Assembly: GCF_003939025.1 (NCBI RefSeq)
Contig: NZ_RQIH01000011.1
Coordinates: forward strand, 186,001-250,000
Direction of reading: 5' to 3'
Length of the DNA stretch: 64,000 nt
Source of the DNA: Rhizobium sophoriradicis
GTDB taxonomy: Bacteria; Pseudomonadota; Alphaproteobacteria; Rhizobiales; Rhizobiaceae
In this document: positions 24,996 through 35,090 of the stretch, piece after piece
Layout of the letters: the number at the start of each line of letters is the position of its first letter
Position numbering within the stretch: position 1 is the first letter of the stretch
Made by a program: the position numbers and the translations under genes
The notes under the pieces: model-generated
Databases searched by the model: none
Told to the model about the DNA's origin: nothing
Seen by the model: only the letters and a program-made list of their open reading frames with translations

Positions 24996-26159
24996 ATGAC
25001 CGCTGTCGGAAGTTACTTCAAGATCGGTCCCGCCCGCCTCTTCGTCCACCTTGCGGTTCTCTTGATCGTCATCATCTGGCTGATCCCGACGCTCGGCATC
25101 TTCGTCAGCGCCCTGCGCGACAAGGACCAGATCGTTGTGTCCGGCTGGTGGACGGCCTTCGTCGGCTCGACGCAGACGGTCGCCGTGCGCCTTGGCACCC
25201 CTGACCAGCAAAAGCAGGAAGGCGCTACCTACGTCATTTCAGGCAATGTGCTGGAAGGGCAAACCGGCCGCTCGGTAAAGGCCTTCGGCAACCGTGTGCA
25301 GCAGCCGGCGGCCTTCGAGGCCGGCCAGACGGCCGATCTCGGCGACGGCGAAAGCCTGCTGATCAACAGCGACGGCAGCTACCGCTACATGAAGAACGCC
25401 GCCTTCTCGCCCGATGAGCGGCCGCGGCGTATCTATGTCTCCGTCTCGGCGCCGCCGGAATTCACCTTGCAGAACTACAATACTGTTCTGACCGGCGAGG
25501 GCATCGGCCAGTCCTTCATCAATTCGCTGACTGTGACGATCCCGGCGACGATCATCCCGATCCTGATTGCCGCTTTCGCCGCCTATGCCTTGAGCTGGAT
25601 GGACTTTCCCGGCCGCGCGCTGCTGATCGCCCTCGTCGTCGGTCTCATTGTGGTGCCGCTGCAGATGTCGCTGATCCCGCTGCTGCGCCTTTATAACGAA
25701 GTGGGCAACATGCTCGGCCAGCCGTCGAAGACCTATCCCGGCATCTGGCTTGCCCACACCGCCTTCGGCATGCCGCTCGCCATCTTTCTGCTGCGGGCCT
25801 ATATTGCCGGCCTGCCGAAGGAGATCATCGAATCCGCCCGTGTCGACGGTGCGAGCGACTTCGAGATCTTTACCCGCATCGTTTTGCCTCTGTCCTTCCC
25901 GGCGCTCGCCTCCTTCGCCATCTTCCAGTTCCTGTGGGTGTGGAACGACCTGCTCGTCGCCATGGTCTTCCTCGGCACCGACAAGGACCACATCGTGCTC
26001 ACAGGCAGCCTGAACGCGCTGCTCGGCTCGCGCGGCGGCAATTGGGAGATTTTGACGGCGTCGGCCTTCGTCACCATCGTGGTGCCGCTGCTCGTCTTCT
26101 TCGGGCTGCAGCGCTATCTGGTGCGTGGCCTGCTGGCGGGCTCGGTCAAGGGCGGCTGA
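24996..26159 (+). CDS. aglG: alpha-glucoside ABC transporter permease AglG
   Basis: 387 residues, longer than a standard MalG-type permease (about 280) because a periplasmic insert of about 100 residues (about 40-150) lies between the first membrane helix and the core. The insert includes GNVLEGQTGRSVKAFGNRVQ and an LGDGESLLINSDGSY segment. The core has five further helices and the EAA loop GLPKEIIESARVDGASDFEI. It pairs with AglF as the heterodimeric channel. The insert is probably family-typical for AglG and might contact the binding protein. Confidence 0.95.
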   Translation: MTAVGSYFKIGPARLFVHLAVLLIVIIWLIPTLGIFVSALRDKDQIVVSGWWTAFVGSTQTVAVRLGTPDQQKQEGATYVISGNVLEGQTGRSVKAFGNRVQQPAAFEAGQTADLGDGESLLINSDGSYRYMKNAAFSPDERPRRIYVSVSAPPEFTLQNYNTVLTGEGIGQSFINSLTVTIPATIIPILIAAFAAYALSWMDFPGRALLIALVVGLIVVPLQMSLIPLLRLYNEVGNMLGQPSKTYPGIWLAHTAFGMPLAIFLLRAYIAGLPKEIIESARVDGASDFEIFTRIVLPLSFPALASFAIFQFLWVWNDLLVAMVFLGTDKDHIVLTGSLNALLGSRGGNWEILTASAFVTIVVPLLVFFGLQRYLVRGLLAGSVKGG

Positions 26160-26193
26160 CCATCTTCGAACGTGACTTCAAACAGGATATTCC

Positions 26194-27846
<1,653 letters not shown>

Positions 27847-27867
27847 GGATCAGGAGGGGAGTGAGAC

Positions 27868-28956
27868 ATGACTGGACTGACGCTGAAGGATATCCGCAAA
27901 TCCTACGGTTCCGTGGACGTTCTCCACGGCATCGACCTCGATATCAAGCAGGGCGAATTCATCGTCTTCGTCGGTCCGTCCGGCTGCGGCAAGTCCACGC
28001 TTCTGCGCATGATCGCCGGTCTCGAGGCGATTACCGGCGGTGAGATGTATATTGATGGCCAGCTCGTCAATGACGTGCCGCCGTCGAAACGCGGCATTGC
28101 CATGGTCTTTCAGTCCTACGCGCTCTATCCGCATATGACCGTCTACGACAACATGGCCTTCGGCATGAAGATCGCCGGTGAAAGCAGGCAGGAGATTGAC
28201 CGCCGCGTCCGGGCGGCGGCCGAAAGCCTCCAGCTGAGCAATTATCTCGAGCGCCTGCCGAAGGCGCTCTCCGGCGGCCAGCGTCAGCGCGTGGCGATCG
28301 GCCGCGCCATCTGCCGCGATCCGAAGGTCTTCCTGTTCGACGAGCCGCTGTCGAACCTCGACGCCGCGCTGCGCGTCGCCACCCGCATCGAGATCGCCCG
28401 CCTCAACGAGCAAATGGCCGACACCACGATGATCTACGTCACCCATGACCAGGTCGAGGCGATGACGCTCGCCGACCGCATCGTCGTTCTTTCCGCCGGC
28501 AATATTGAACAGGTCGGCGCGCCGCTGGAACTCTACGAGCGCCCGGCAAACCTCTTCGTCGCCAAATTCATCGGCTCGCCGGCCATGAACATTATTCCGG
28601 CGACGATATCAGCCACCGGCAGCCAGACGACCGTGACGCTCACCGGCGGCATGTCGGTAACGCTCGATGTCGCGACCGACGTATCCGAGAAGGGCAAGCA
28701 GGCGAGCTTCGGCGTTCGTCCGGAGGATCTGAGAATCGCCGACGGCGCCGATTACGTCTTCGAGGGCGAAGTGTCGATCGTCGAAGCGCTTGGCGAAGTG
28801 ACGCTGCTCTATATCGAGGGTCTGGTTCCCGGCGAGCCGATCGTCGTCAAGCTCCCGGGCATTTACGATGTCCATAAGGGCCAGAGGATGCGCTTTGCCG
28901 CCGACCGGCAGAAGTTGCATCTCTTTAACGCAAGCGGCCATACCTACCGGAAATGA
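27868..28956 (+). CDS. aglK: alpha-glucoside ABC transporter ATPase AglK
   Basis: 362 residues, MalK/UgpC type. Walker A is GPSGCGKST (about 37-45), the Q-loop is FQSYALYPHM, the signature is LSGGQRQRVAIGRA, Walker B is VFLFDEPLSNLD and the H-loop is YVTHDQVEAM. The C-terminal 120 residues form the OB-fold (TOBE) regulatory domain with FGVRPEDLRI. It energises AglFG. The gene ends the aglEFGAK operon, with GGAGGGGAG before its start. Confidence 0.96.
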   Translation: MTGLTLKDIRKSYGSVDVLHGIDLDIKQGEFIVFVGPSGCGKSTLLRMIAGLEAITGGEMYIDGQLVNDVPPSKRGIAMVFQSYALYPHMTVYDNMAFGMKIAGESRQEIDRRVRAAAESLQLSNYLERLPKALSGGQRQRVAIGRAICRDPKVFLFDEPLSNLDAALRVATRIEIARLNEQMADTTMIYVTHDQVEAMTLADRIVVLSAGNIEQVGAPLELYERPANLFVAKFIGSPAMNIIPATISATGSQTTVTLTGGMSVTLDVATDVSEKGKQASFGVRPEDLRIADGADYVFEGEVSIVEALGEVTLLYIEGLVPGEPIVVKLPGIYDVHKGQRMRFAADRQKLHLFNASGHTYRK

Positions 28957-29072
28957 GCGAGCCATTTTTGGGGTAATATTCCCCTGAATTATACTTGGCG
29001 GAGCGGATTCTCACTTTCTGTTAAAGATCGGCTGCTACCTTTTCCCAGTCAATTTATGAGGGGGATAAGCAA

Positions 29073-29486
29073 GTGGCCGCTTCCAATCCGTCACAGCCAA
29101 GGTCTCATTTCCTGAGCAAGGAAGAATCCTTCATGTACGACCGCGAGGCGCGGTTCAAAATGGAGGACACGATGAATGCCGCGCGCATCGAATATACGGA
29201 AAAGGGCGTCATGCACGCGGCTTCGCGCCGTTGCGACATCGTCCGGATTTCGATGAGCAGCGCGACGCTCGCGATTCTCACCCAGTTCAACCTGCCGAAG
29301 CAGTTCTATCTGGACATTCCGGATGCCCGCATCACCAAGGTCGGCTGCCTGCTGATGAAGGTCAACGCCAACAATACGATCGAAGTCCGCTTCCTGCGCC
29401 TGCTGACGCAGAAGGAGCTGAACAAGATCTTCGTCTACAGCACGCACCCGGCGCACAAGGACTATGTTCTCGATATCCGCGCCTGA
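29073..29486 (+). CDS. PilZ-like domain protein
   Basis: 137 residues from GTG 29073, preceded by GAGGGGGA. After a charged 45-residue N-terminus a beta-rich domain begins with SRRCDIVRISMSSATLAI, followed by FYLDIPDARITKVGCLLM and a final IEVRFLRLL. This is the arrangement of PilZ domains in short rhizobial proteins. The first Arg pair is present (Arg52, Arg53), but the usual D-x-S-x-x-G is replaced by RISMSSAT, so cyclic di-GMP binding is doubtful. The gene stands alone between aglK and a bidirectional terminator. The product is soluble; its role is unknown. Confidence 0.6.
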   Translation: MAASNPSQPRSHFLSKEESFMYDREARFKMEDTMNAARIEYTEKGVMHAASRRCDIVRISMSSATLAILTQFNLPKQFYLDIPDARITKVGCLLMKVNANNTIEVRFLRLLTQKELNKIFVYSTHPAHKDYVLDIRA

Positions 29487-29509
29487 CGGATAGATCGGGA
29501 CTGCCAATA

Positions 29510-29552
29510 GCAAAAACCCGCGGGACGATTCGCGCGCTCCGCGGGTTTTTGC
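29510..29552. terminator. bidirectional terminator between the PilZ-like gene and edd
   Basis: GCAAAAACCCGCGG (29510-29523) is perfectly inverted at CCGCGGGTTTTTGC (29539-29552). Both strands read a GC-rich stem followed by five T. It lies between convergent genes, ending the PilZ-like transcript on + and the zwf-pgl-edd transcript on -. Confidence 0.88.
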
Positions 29553-29571
29553 TTATTTGCGTTGGTTACGT

Positions 29572-31392
29572 TCAGTGGAAGAGAACACTCGCACCCTGGT
29601 CCGAAGCGCCGACGGCGCGGCGGAAGGGCGCGAAGAGCTCGCGGCCCATGCCGAATTCATTGTCGGAGAGATCGACGCTCACCGGCTCGCGCTCGGCCAT
29701 GTCGGCGGCATCGACGAGCACTTCGAGCGTGCCCTTGATCGCGTCCAGGCGAATGATATCGCCGTTCTTGATGCGGGCGATCGGGCCGCCGTCGACGGCT
29801 TCCGGCGTCACGTGGATGGCCGCCGGCACCTTGCCGGAGGCGCCCGACATGCGTCCGTCGGTCAGGAGCGCCACGCGAAAACCGCGGTCCTGTAGCACGC
29901 CGAGCGGCGGCGTCAGCTTGTGCAGTTCCGGCATGCCGTTGGCCTTCGGGCCCTGGAAGCGCACGACGGCGACGAAATCGCGATTGAGCCTGCCTTCCTT
30001 GAAGGCATCCTGCAGTTCCTGCTGGCTGTGGAAGACGATCGCCGGCGCCTCGATGATATGGCGCTCCGGCTTGACGGCGGAGATCTTGATGACTGCCTTG
30101 CCGAGATTGCCGCGCAGCATCTTCAGGCCGCCATTGGCCTGGAACGGCGTTTCGATACTGGAGAGCACCTTCGGATCATGGCTCTTTTCCGGTGACGGCT
30201 CGCGCAGGACGGTGCTGTTTTCGCCGAGACGGGCATCGACCGTATAGGCCTGGAGGCCCTGCCCGAAGACGGTGCGCACGTCGTCATGCACCAGGCCGTG
30301 CTTCAGGAGTTCCTTGATCAGGAAACCCATGCCGCCGGCGGCCTGGAAATGGTTTACGTCGGCAAGCCCGTTCGGATAGACGCGAGCAAGCAGCGGCACG
30401 ATTTCCGAAAGCTCGGCAATGTCCTGCCAGGTGAGCTGGATGCCGGCCGCCCGCGCCATGGCGACGAGGTGCAGTGTGTGGTTGGTCGAGCCGCCGGTCG
30501 CATGCAGGCCGACGACGCCGTTGACGACCGACCGTTCGTCGATCATCTCGCCGGCCGGGGTGAATTCATTGCCGAGCGCGGTGATCGCCAGCGCCCGCTT
30601 GGCGGCTTCGCGTGTCAGCGCTTCGCGCAGCGGCGTGCCCGGATTGATGAAGGAGGAGCCCGGCATATGGAAGCCCATGATCTCCATCAGCATCTGGTTG
30701 GAATTGGCGGTGCCGTAGAAGGTGCAGGTGCCGGGGCCGTGATAGGATTTCGATTCCGCTTCCAGCAGCTCGGCGCGGCCGACCTTGCCCTCGGCAAAGA
30801 GCTGGCGCACGCGCGACTTCTCGTCGTTCGGCAGGCCGGTCGTCATCGGCCCGGCCGGCACGAAGATCGACGGCAGATGCCCGAAGGAGAGTGCGGCGAT
30901 GACGAGGCCGGGCACAATCTTGTCGCAGACTCCGAGGAAGAGGGCGGCATCGAACATATTGTGCGACAGGCCGACGCCCGCCGACATGGCGATCAGGTCG
31001 CGCGAGAAGAGCGACAGCTCCATGCCCGGCTGTCCCTGGGTGACGCCGTCGCACATGGCAGGCACGCCGCCGGCCACCTGGGCGACGCCGCCTGCCTCGG
31101 CGGCCGCCTCACGGATGATGGCGGGATAGGTCTCGAACGGCTGGTGGGCCGAGAGCATGTCGTTATAGGCTGTGATGATGCCGAGATTGGGAATGCGGTC
31201 GCCGGCAAGCGCGTCCTTCTCGGCGGGGGAACAGACCGCAAAGCCATGGGCGAGGTTGGCGCAGCCGAGCACCGAACGTTGCACGCCCTTGGATGCGGCG
31301 GCGCGCAGGCGTTCCAGATAGCGCTCGCGGGTTGGCTTGGAGCGTTCGACGATGCGATCGGTGATCGCAGATATGCGTGCGTGAGCGGACAT
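29572..31392 (-). CDS. edd: 6-phosphogluconate dehydratase Edd
   Basis: 606 residues, the standard length. Edd dehydrates 6-phosphogluconate to KDPG in the Entner-Doudoroff pathway, using a 4Fe-4S cluster. IlvD/Edd motifs include ITAYNDMLSAHQPFETYP, PAMCDGVTQGQPGMELSLFS, GTCTFYGTANSNQMLMEIMG (with a cluster Cys) and LTDGRMSGASGKVPAAIH near the C-terminus. It follows pgl by 74 bp and is the last gene of zwf-pgl-edd. KDPG aldolase (eda) is not in the window. Confidence 0.97.
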   Translation of the reverse strand: MSAHARISAITDRIVERSKPTRERYLERLRAAASKGVQRSVLGCANLAHGFAVCSPAEKDALAGDRIPNLGIITAYNDMLSAHQPFETYPAIIREAAAEAGGVAQVAGGVPAMCDGVTQGQPGMELSLFSRDLIAMSAGVGLSHNMFDAALFLGVCDKIVPGLVIAALSFGHLPSIFVPAGPMTTGLPNDEKSRVRQLFAEGKVGRAELLEAESKSYHGPGTCTFYGTANSNQMLMEIMGFHMPGSSFINPGTPLREALTREAAKRALAITALGNEFTPAGEMIDERSVVNGVVGLHATGGSTNHTLHLVAMARAAGIQLTWQDIAELSEIVPLLARVYPNGLADVNHFQAAGGMGFLIKELLKHGLVHDDVRTVFGQGLQAYTVDARLGENSTVLREPSPEKSHDPKVLSSIETPFQANGGLKMLRGNLGKAVIKISAVKPERHIIEAPAIVFHSQQELQDAFKEGRLNRDFVAVVRFQGPKANGMPELHKLTPPLGVLQDRGFRVALLTDGRMSGASGKVPAAIHVTPEAVDGGPIARIKNGDIIRLDAIKGTLEVLVDAADMAEREPVSVDLSDNEFGMGRELFAPFRRAVGASDQGASVLFH

Positions 31393-31466
31393 GGAAAATC
31401 CCTGCCTTGTTCGTTGTTCTATCTGTTTCGCGGCTCTCGCCTGAATCTCGCCGGATCCGAGGTCGA

Positions 31467-32165
31467 TCAGGGAGCCCAGTAGATCTCGACCGGGGAAGTG
31501 GCCCGGCGCAGAACGGCGCGGATCGGCATGTCTGCCTCGTCACCGCTGCCTTCCGCCTTGGCGAGAACGTCTTTTTTGCCTTCGCCCTCGATATGGAGAA
31601 CCAGGAGTGCGGCATCCTGAAGACTGGAGAAGGTGAAGGTCAGCCGCGGCTCGCCGGCTCCTTCCGCCTCCATGGTGATGACGCCGCGCGGCGTCGAGGC
31701 ATCGAGCGCCTCGGCAAGATTGCTGCCGCCGGGAAAGAACGACGCCGTGTGGCCGTCGCCGCCCATGCCGAGGATGACCACATCGAAGGGGATGCCGATC
31801 TCGGCGCTTTTTTCCGTCGCCAGCCTTGCCGCCTCCTCGACCGAGGCTGCCGGCTGGTACAGCGGCACGAACCGCGCCGCCGTCGCCTTGTTCTGCAAGA
31901 GGTTGGCATCGACCAGCAGATGGTTCGAGCGCGGATTGTCGGCCGGCACGAAACGTTCGTCGACCAGCGTGATCGTCACCTTGTCCCAGGCGATGTCGCG
32001 TGTCGAAAGCGCCTGGAAGAAGGCCTTCGGCGTCGAGCCGCCGGAAACGGCGATGGAGGCGGCGCCGCGGGCGGCGATCGCCGCCGAGAGCCTGTCGGCG
32101 ACCTTGTCGGCGAGGCTGCCTGCGAGGTCTGCGGCACTGGCGAAGGAATGCAGGGTCGATGCCAT
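31467..32165 (-). CDS. pgl: 6-phosphogluconolactonase Pgl
   Basis: 232 residues. The start at 32165 is chosen because AGGAC overlapping the zwf stop lies eight bases upstream; an in-frame ATG at 32189 would overlap zwf. Family motifs are IAVSGGSTPKAFFQAL, VDERFVPADNPRSNHLL and ILGMGGDGHTASFFPG. It hydrolyses 6-phosphogluconolactone to 6-phosphogluconate between Zwf and Edd. The spacing of 10 bp to zwf indicates one operon. Confidence 0.95.
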   Translation of the reverse strand: MASTLHSFASAADLAGSLADKVADRLSAAIAARGAASIAVSGGSTPKAFFQALSTRDIAWDKVTITLVDERFVPADNPRSNHLLVDANLLQNKATAARFVPLYQPAASVEEAARLATEKSAEIGIPFDVVILGMGGDGHTASFFPGGSNLAEALDASTPRGVITMEAEGAGEPRLTFTFSSLQDAALLVLHIEGEGKKDVLAKAEGSGDEADMPIRAVLRRATSPVEIYWAP

Positions 32166-32175
32166 CGATGTCGTC

Positions 32176-33651
32176 CTAGATATCGTCATGCCAGGTGCGG
32201 CCGTCGCGCTCGATCAGCGCGATGGCCTGGCTCGGGCCCCAGGTGCCGGCCGTATAGCCCTGCACCTGCTGGCCGGTGGTTTCCCAACCTTTCAGTATCG
32301 GGTCGACCCATCTCCATGCGGCCTCGACTTCGTCGCGGCGCATGAACAATGTCTGGTTGGAGCGGATCACGTCCATCAGCAGGCGTTCATAGGCGTCGGG
32401 ATTGCGAACGTTGAAGGCCTGGGCGAAGCTCATGTCGAGCGAAACGTTGCGCAGGCGCATGCCGCCCGGACCCGGGTCCTTGATCATCAGCGACTGCTTG
32501 ACGCCCTCGTCCGGCTGCAGGCGGATGATCAGCTGGTTCTGGCTGATGCGGCCGGCGGCCTGATCGAAGATCGCATGCGGGATCGACTTGAAGGTGATGA
32601 CGATCTCGGACATGCGCCCGGTAAGCCGCTTGCCGGTTCTGATGTAGAAGGGAACGCCGGCCCAGCGCCAATTGTTGATCTCGGCCTTGATGGCGACGAA
32701 GGTCTCGGTGTTGGAGACGCCGCCTTCGAGCTCTTCGAGATAGCCCTTGACCGGGCCGCTGCCCGAGGCGCCGGCGCGATACTGGCCGCGCACCGTCGCC
32801 TGCTCGACATTCGAGGCATCGAGCGGCTTCAGCGCCCGCAGCACCTTCAGCTTCTCGTCGCGAACGGCTTCCGAATCCATCGACGAGGGCACTTCCATCG
32901 CCGTCAGGCAGAGCAGCTGCAGAATGTGGTTCTGCACCATGTCGCGCAGTGCGCCCGCCGTATCGTAATAGCCTGCGCGGCCCTCGAGGCCGACCGATTC
33001 GGCCACGGTGATCTGCACGTGATCGATGTAGTTGGCATTCCACAGCGGCTCGTAGAGCGCATTGGCAAAGCGCAGCGCCATCAGGTTCTGCACCGTTTCC
33101 TTGCCGAGATAGTGGTCGATGCGGAAGATCTGCTCTTCCTTGAAGGCCCGGCCTATCATGTCGTTGAGCTGCAGCGCCGAGGCGAGGTCGCGGCCGATCG
33201 GCTTTTCGACGACGATGCGGGTCGATTTGGTAATCAGCTTATGGTCGGAGATCTTCTGCGAAATGTCGCCGAAGATGCCGGGTGCGACCGCCAGATAGAA
33301 GGCGCGCACCCGATCCTTGCTTTCGTCGAGCAGCTTCTTCAGCTGATCCCAGCCGCTGTCGGAGCGGGCATCCACCGAGACGTAATAGAGGCGGGCGCAG
33401 AACTTCTCGACTTCATTCTCGTCATATTCGCCCTTCTTCAGGTGTTCCTGCAGCGCGTCGCGGGCGAATTTGCGGTATTCCTCGTGCGTCAGCGGGCTGC
33501 GCGAAGCGCCGATCACCCTGGTCGGTTCGCCGAACTGGCCTTCGATCTGGCGGTGATAGAGGGCCGGCAGCAACTTGCGTTCGGCAAGGTCGCCGCTGCC
33601 GCCGAAGACGACGTAATCAAAAGGCTCAACGGGAATGATCTGGCTGCTCAT
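32176..33651 (-). CDS. zwf: glucose-6-phosphate 1-dehydrogenase Zwf
   Basis: 491 residues. The NADP-binding start is VVFGGSGDLAERKLLPALYH and the active-site motif is RIDHYLGKETVQNL with the catalytic His region. FYIRTGKRL is the third signature. Zwf oxidises glucose-6-phosphate, the entry to both the Entner-Doudoroff and pentose phosphate routes, using glucose released by AglA and others. It is the first gene of the operon. The promoter should lie in the 135 bp before its start, where a TGC-N3-GCA box is present. No HexR-type regulator gene is adjacent. Confidence 0.97.
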   Translation of the reverse strand: MSSQIIPVEPFDYVVFGGSGDLAERKLLPALYHRQIEGQFGEPTRVIGASRSPLTHEEYRKFARDALQEHLKKGEYDENEVEKFCARLYYVSVDARSDSGWDQLKKLLDESKDRVRAFYLAVAPGIFGDISQKISDHKLITKSTRIVVEKPIGRDLASALQLNDMIGRAFKEEQIFRIDHYLGKETVQNLMALRFANALYEPLWNANYIDHVQITVAESVGLEGRAGYYDTAGALRDMVQNHILQLLCLTAMEVPSSMDSEAVRDEKLKVLRALKPLDASNVEQATVRGQYRAGASGSGPVKGYLEELEGGVSNTETFVAIKAEINNWRWAGVPFYIRTGKRLTGRMSEIVITFKSIPHAIFDQAAGRISQNQLIIRLQPDEGVKQSLMIKDPGPGGMRLRNVSLDMSFAQAFNVRNPDAYERLLMDVIRSNQTLFMRRDEVEAAWRWVDPILKGWETTGQQVQGYTAGTWGPSQAIALIERDGRTWHDDI

Positions 33652-33717
33652 GAGCTTGGTCTCTCAATCAGGCTGGTTGGCGGCCCTTTTAATCTAATCG
33701 ATTTAAAAAAGCCAGTG

Positions 33718-33726
33718 TGCAGTGCA
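33718..33726. promoter_or_regulatory. TGC-N3-GCA box upstream of zwf
   Basis: TGCAGTGCA lies 67-75 bp before the zwf start codon (zwf is on -). On the minus strand it forms part of TTGCACTGCA, which could include a -35 hexamer. The pattern is the one bound by the PHB regulator PhaR/AniA in related bacteria and is shared with the phasin and acsA2 promoters here. A short motif like this can occur by chance. Confidence 0.35.
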
Positions 33727-33786
33727 ATGAATTTGTCAGGCACCGGTTTTAAAGCGAATTTCCATGAGAGGAAATCCGCAATCGGA

Positions 33787-35082
33787 CTAAAACTTGTCGC
33801 GAAGCGCAAACCACGACAAGGCGAGGAAAAGCAGCGGCGCTCGCATACGGGCTCCACCGGGAAAGGCCGGAATATCGAGCGATTTGAACAGATGCAGATC
33901 GCCGGATTTGCCAACAACCATTTCCGCATAGAGCTTGCCACAATAGTTTGACAGCATGACGCCATGGCCGGAATAACCGCCGATCGAGGTGACGCCGGGC
34001 ATCACTTCGCGCACGAAGAGCTGGCGTGGCATGGTGATGCCGACGCTGCCGCCCCAGGCATGGGTGATTTCGATGCCTTTCAGGGCGGGATAGATTTCGC
34101 CGATCTGCCGGCGGATATGCTGCGAAATGTCTCGCGGATTGTCGGCCGTATAGGCCTCGCGTCCGCCGAAGAGTAGACGGCCTTCGAATCGGCGGAAATA
34201 ACGCACGACGAAGCGCGAATCGGCGACGGCCTCGCCGCCCGGCAGCACTTCGGGATGTTTATCGAGCGCGGCGGTGGCGCCGATGAAGGAGCGGATCGGC
34301 ATGACATGGCTTGCCGTCACCGGTTCGAGGCCGTCGATATGCCCGTCGCAGGCGATCAGCGCCCGATCGGCGGTGATCGTGCCCCTTTCGGTTTCGACCG
34401 TCACCTTGCCGCCGCCCTGGCGGATCGCCTTTGCCGGCGTCATCTCGAAGATGGCAGCCCCCGCATCGGCGGCCACCCGCGCCAGCCCGACGAGCAGTTT
34501 CAGCGGATGGATGTGGCCGGTGCCGACATCGCGCACACCGCAATAAAAGCGTTTCGAGCCGAGCCGCTCCTGCGTCTCTTTCTTGTCCATAAAGCTGATG
34601 TGGGGATAGTCGTACCGCCGCGCGGCGATTTCGGCATTCTCGCGATAGTCGCGTTCATAGCTTGCCTTGTGCGCGACGTTGAGCTGGCCGGGCACATAAT
34701 CGATCTCGATCCGATGGTCCCGAGCGAAATCGAGAAGATGGTGCTTGGCCGCCTCGGCAACGTTAAACAGCGCCTTCGAGCGTTCAAAGCCGATCTTTTC
34801 CTCCAGCTCTTCCGGCCACCATCGCTGGCCGGTCCCGAGCTGTCCGCCATTGCGCCCGGACGCCCCGTCGCCGAAGCGCCAGGCCTCGATCAGCACCACC
34901 GAAACCCCTGACTTGGCAAGGTGATAGGCGGCCTGCAGGCCGGTATAGCCACCGCCGATGATGGCGACGTCGCATGTTCTCGAGCCGTCGAGAGCGGCAT
35001 AGGTCGGCCGCTCGCCGACGGAGGCCTGATACCAGGATAGCCCGGGCGCGATCGGGCTTTGCCACATCTCATCAGATGCCAT
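33787..35082 (-). CDS. FAD-dependent amine oxidase, PuuB-like (DAO family)
   Basis: 431 residues from ATG 35082, with GAGGGATAGG directly upstream and overlapping the end of the preceding gene. The FAD-binding start is CDVAIIGGGYTGLQAAYHLA, followed by VLIEAWRFGDGASGRNGGQL, the DAO-family pattern. The C-terminal GYSGHGVMLSNYCGK is typical of gamma-glutamylputrescine oxidase (PuuB/OrdL). It would oxidise a gamma-glutamylated amine formed by the adjacent synthetase. The pair is co-transcribed on -. The exact substrate is inferred from gene pairing. Confidence 0.82.
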   Translation of the reverse strand: MASDEMWQSPIAPGLSWYQASVGERPTYAALDGSRTCDVAIIGGGYTGLQAAYHLAKSGVSVVLIEAWRFGDGASGRNGGQLGTGQRWWPEELEEKIGFERSKALFNVAEAAKHHLLDFARDHRIEIDYVPGQLNVAHKASYERDYRENAEIAARRYDYPHISFMDKKETQERLGSKRFYCGVRDVGTGHIHPLKLLVGLARVAADAGAAIFEMTPAKAIRQGGGKVTVETERGTITADRALIACDGHIDGLEPVTASHVMPIRSFIGATAALDKHPEVLPGGEAVADSRFVVRYFRRFEGRLLFGGREAYTADNPRDISQHIRRQIGEIYPALKGIEITHAWGGSVGITMPRQLFVREVMPGVTSIGGYSGHGVMLSNYCGKLYAEMVVGKSGDLHLFKSLDIPAFPGGARMRAPLLFLALSWFALRDKF

Positions 35083-35090
35083 CCTATCCC

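Noticed and set aside
31633..33951. A 772-codon + frame opposite pgl and zwf
   Set aside because: It lies antisense to two certain enzymes and continues past them without domain or ribosome site.
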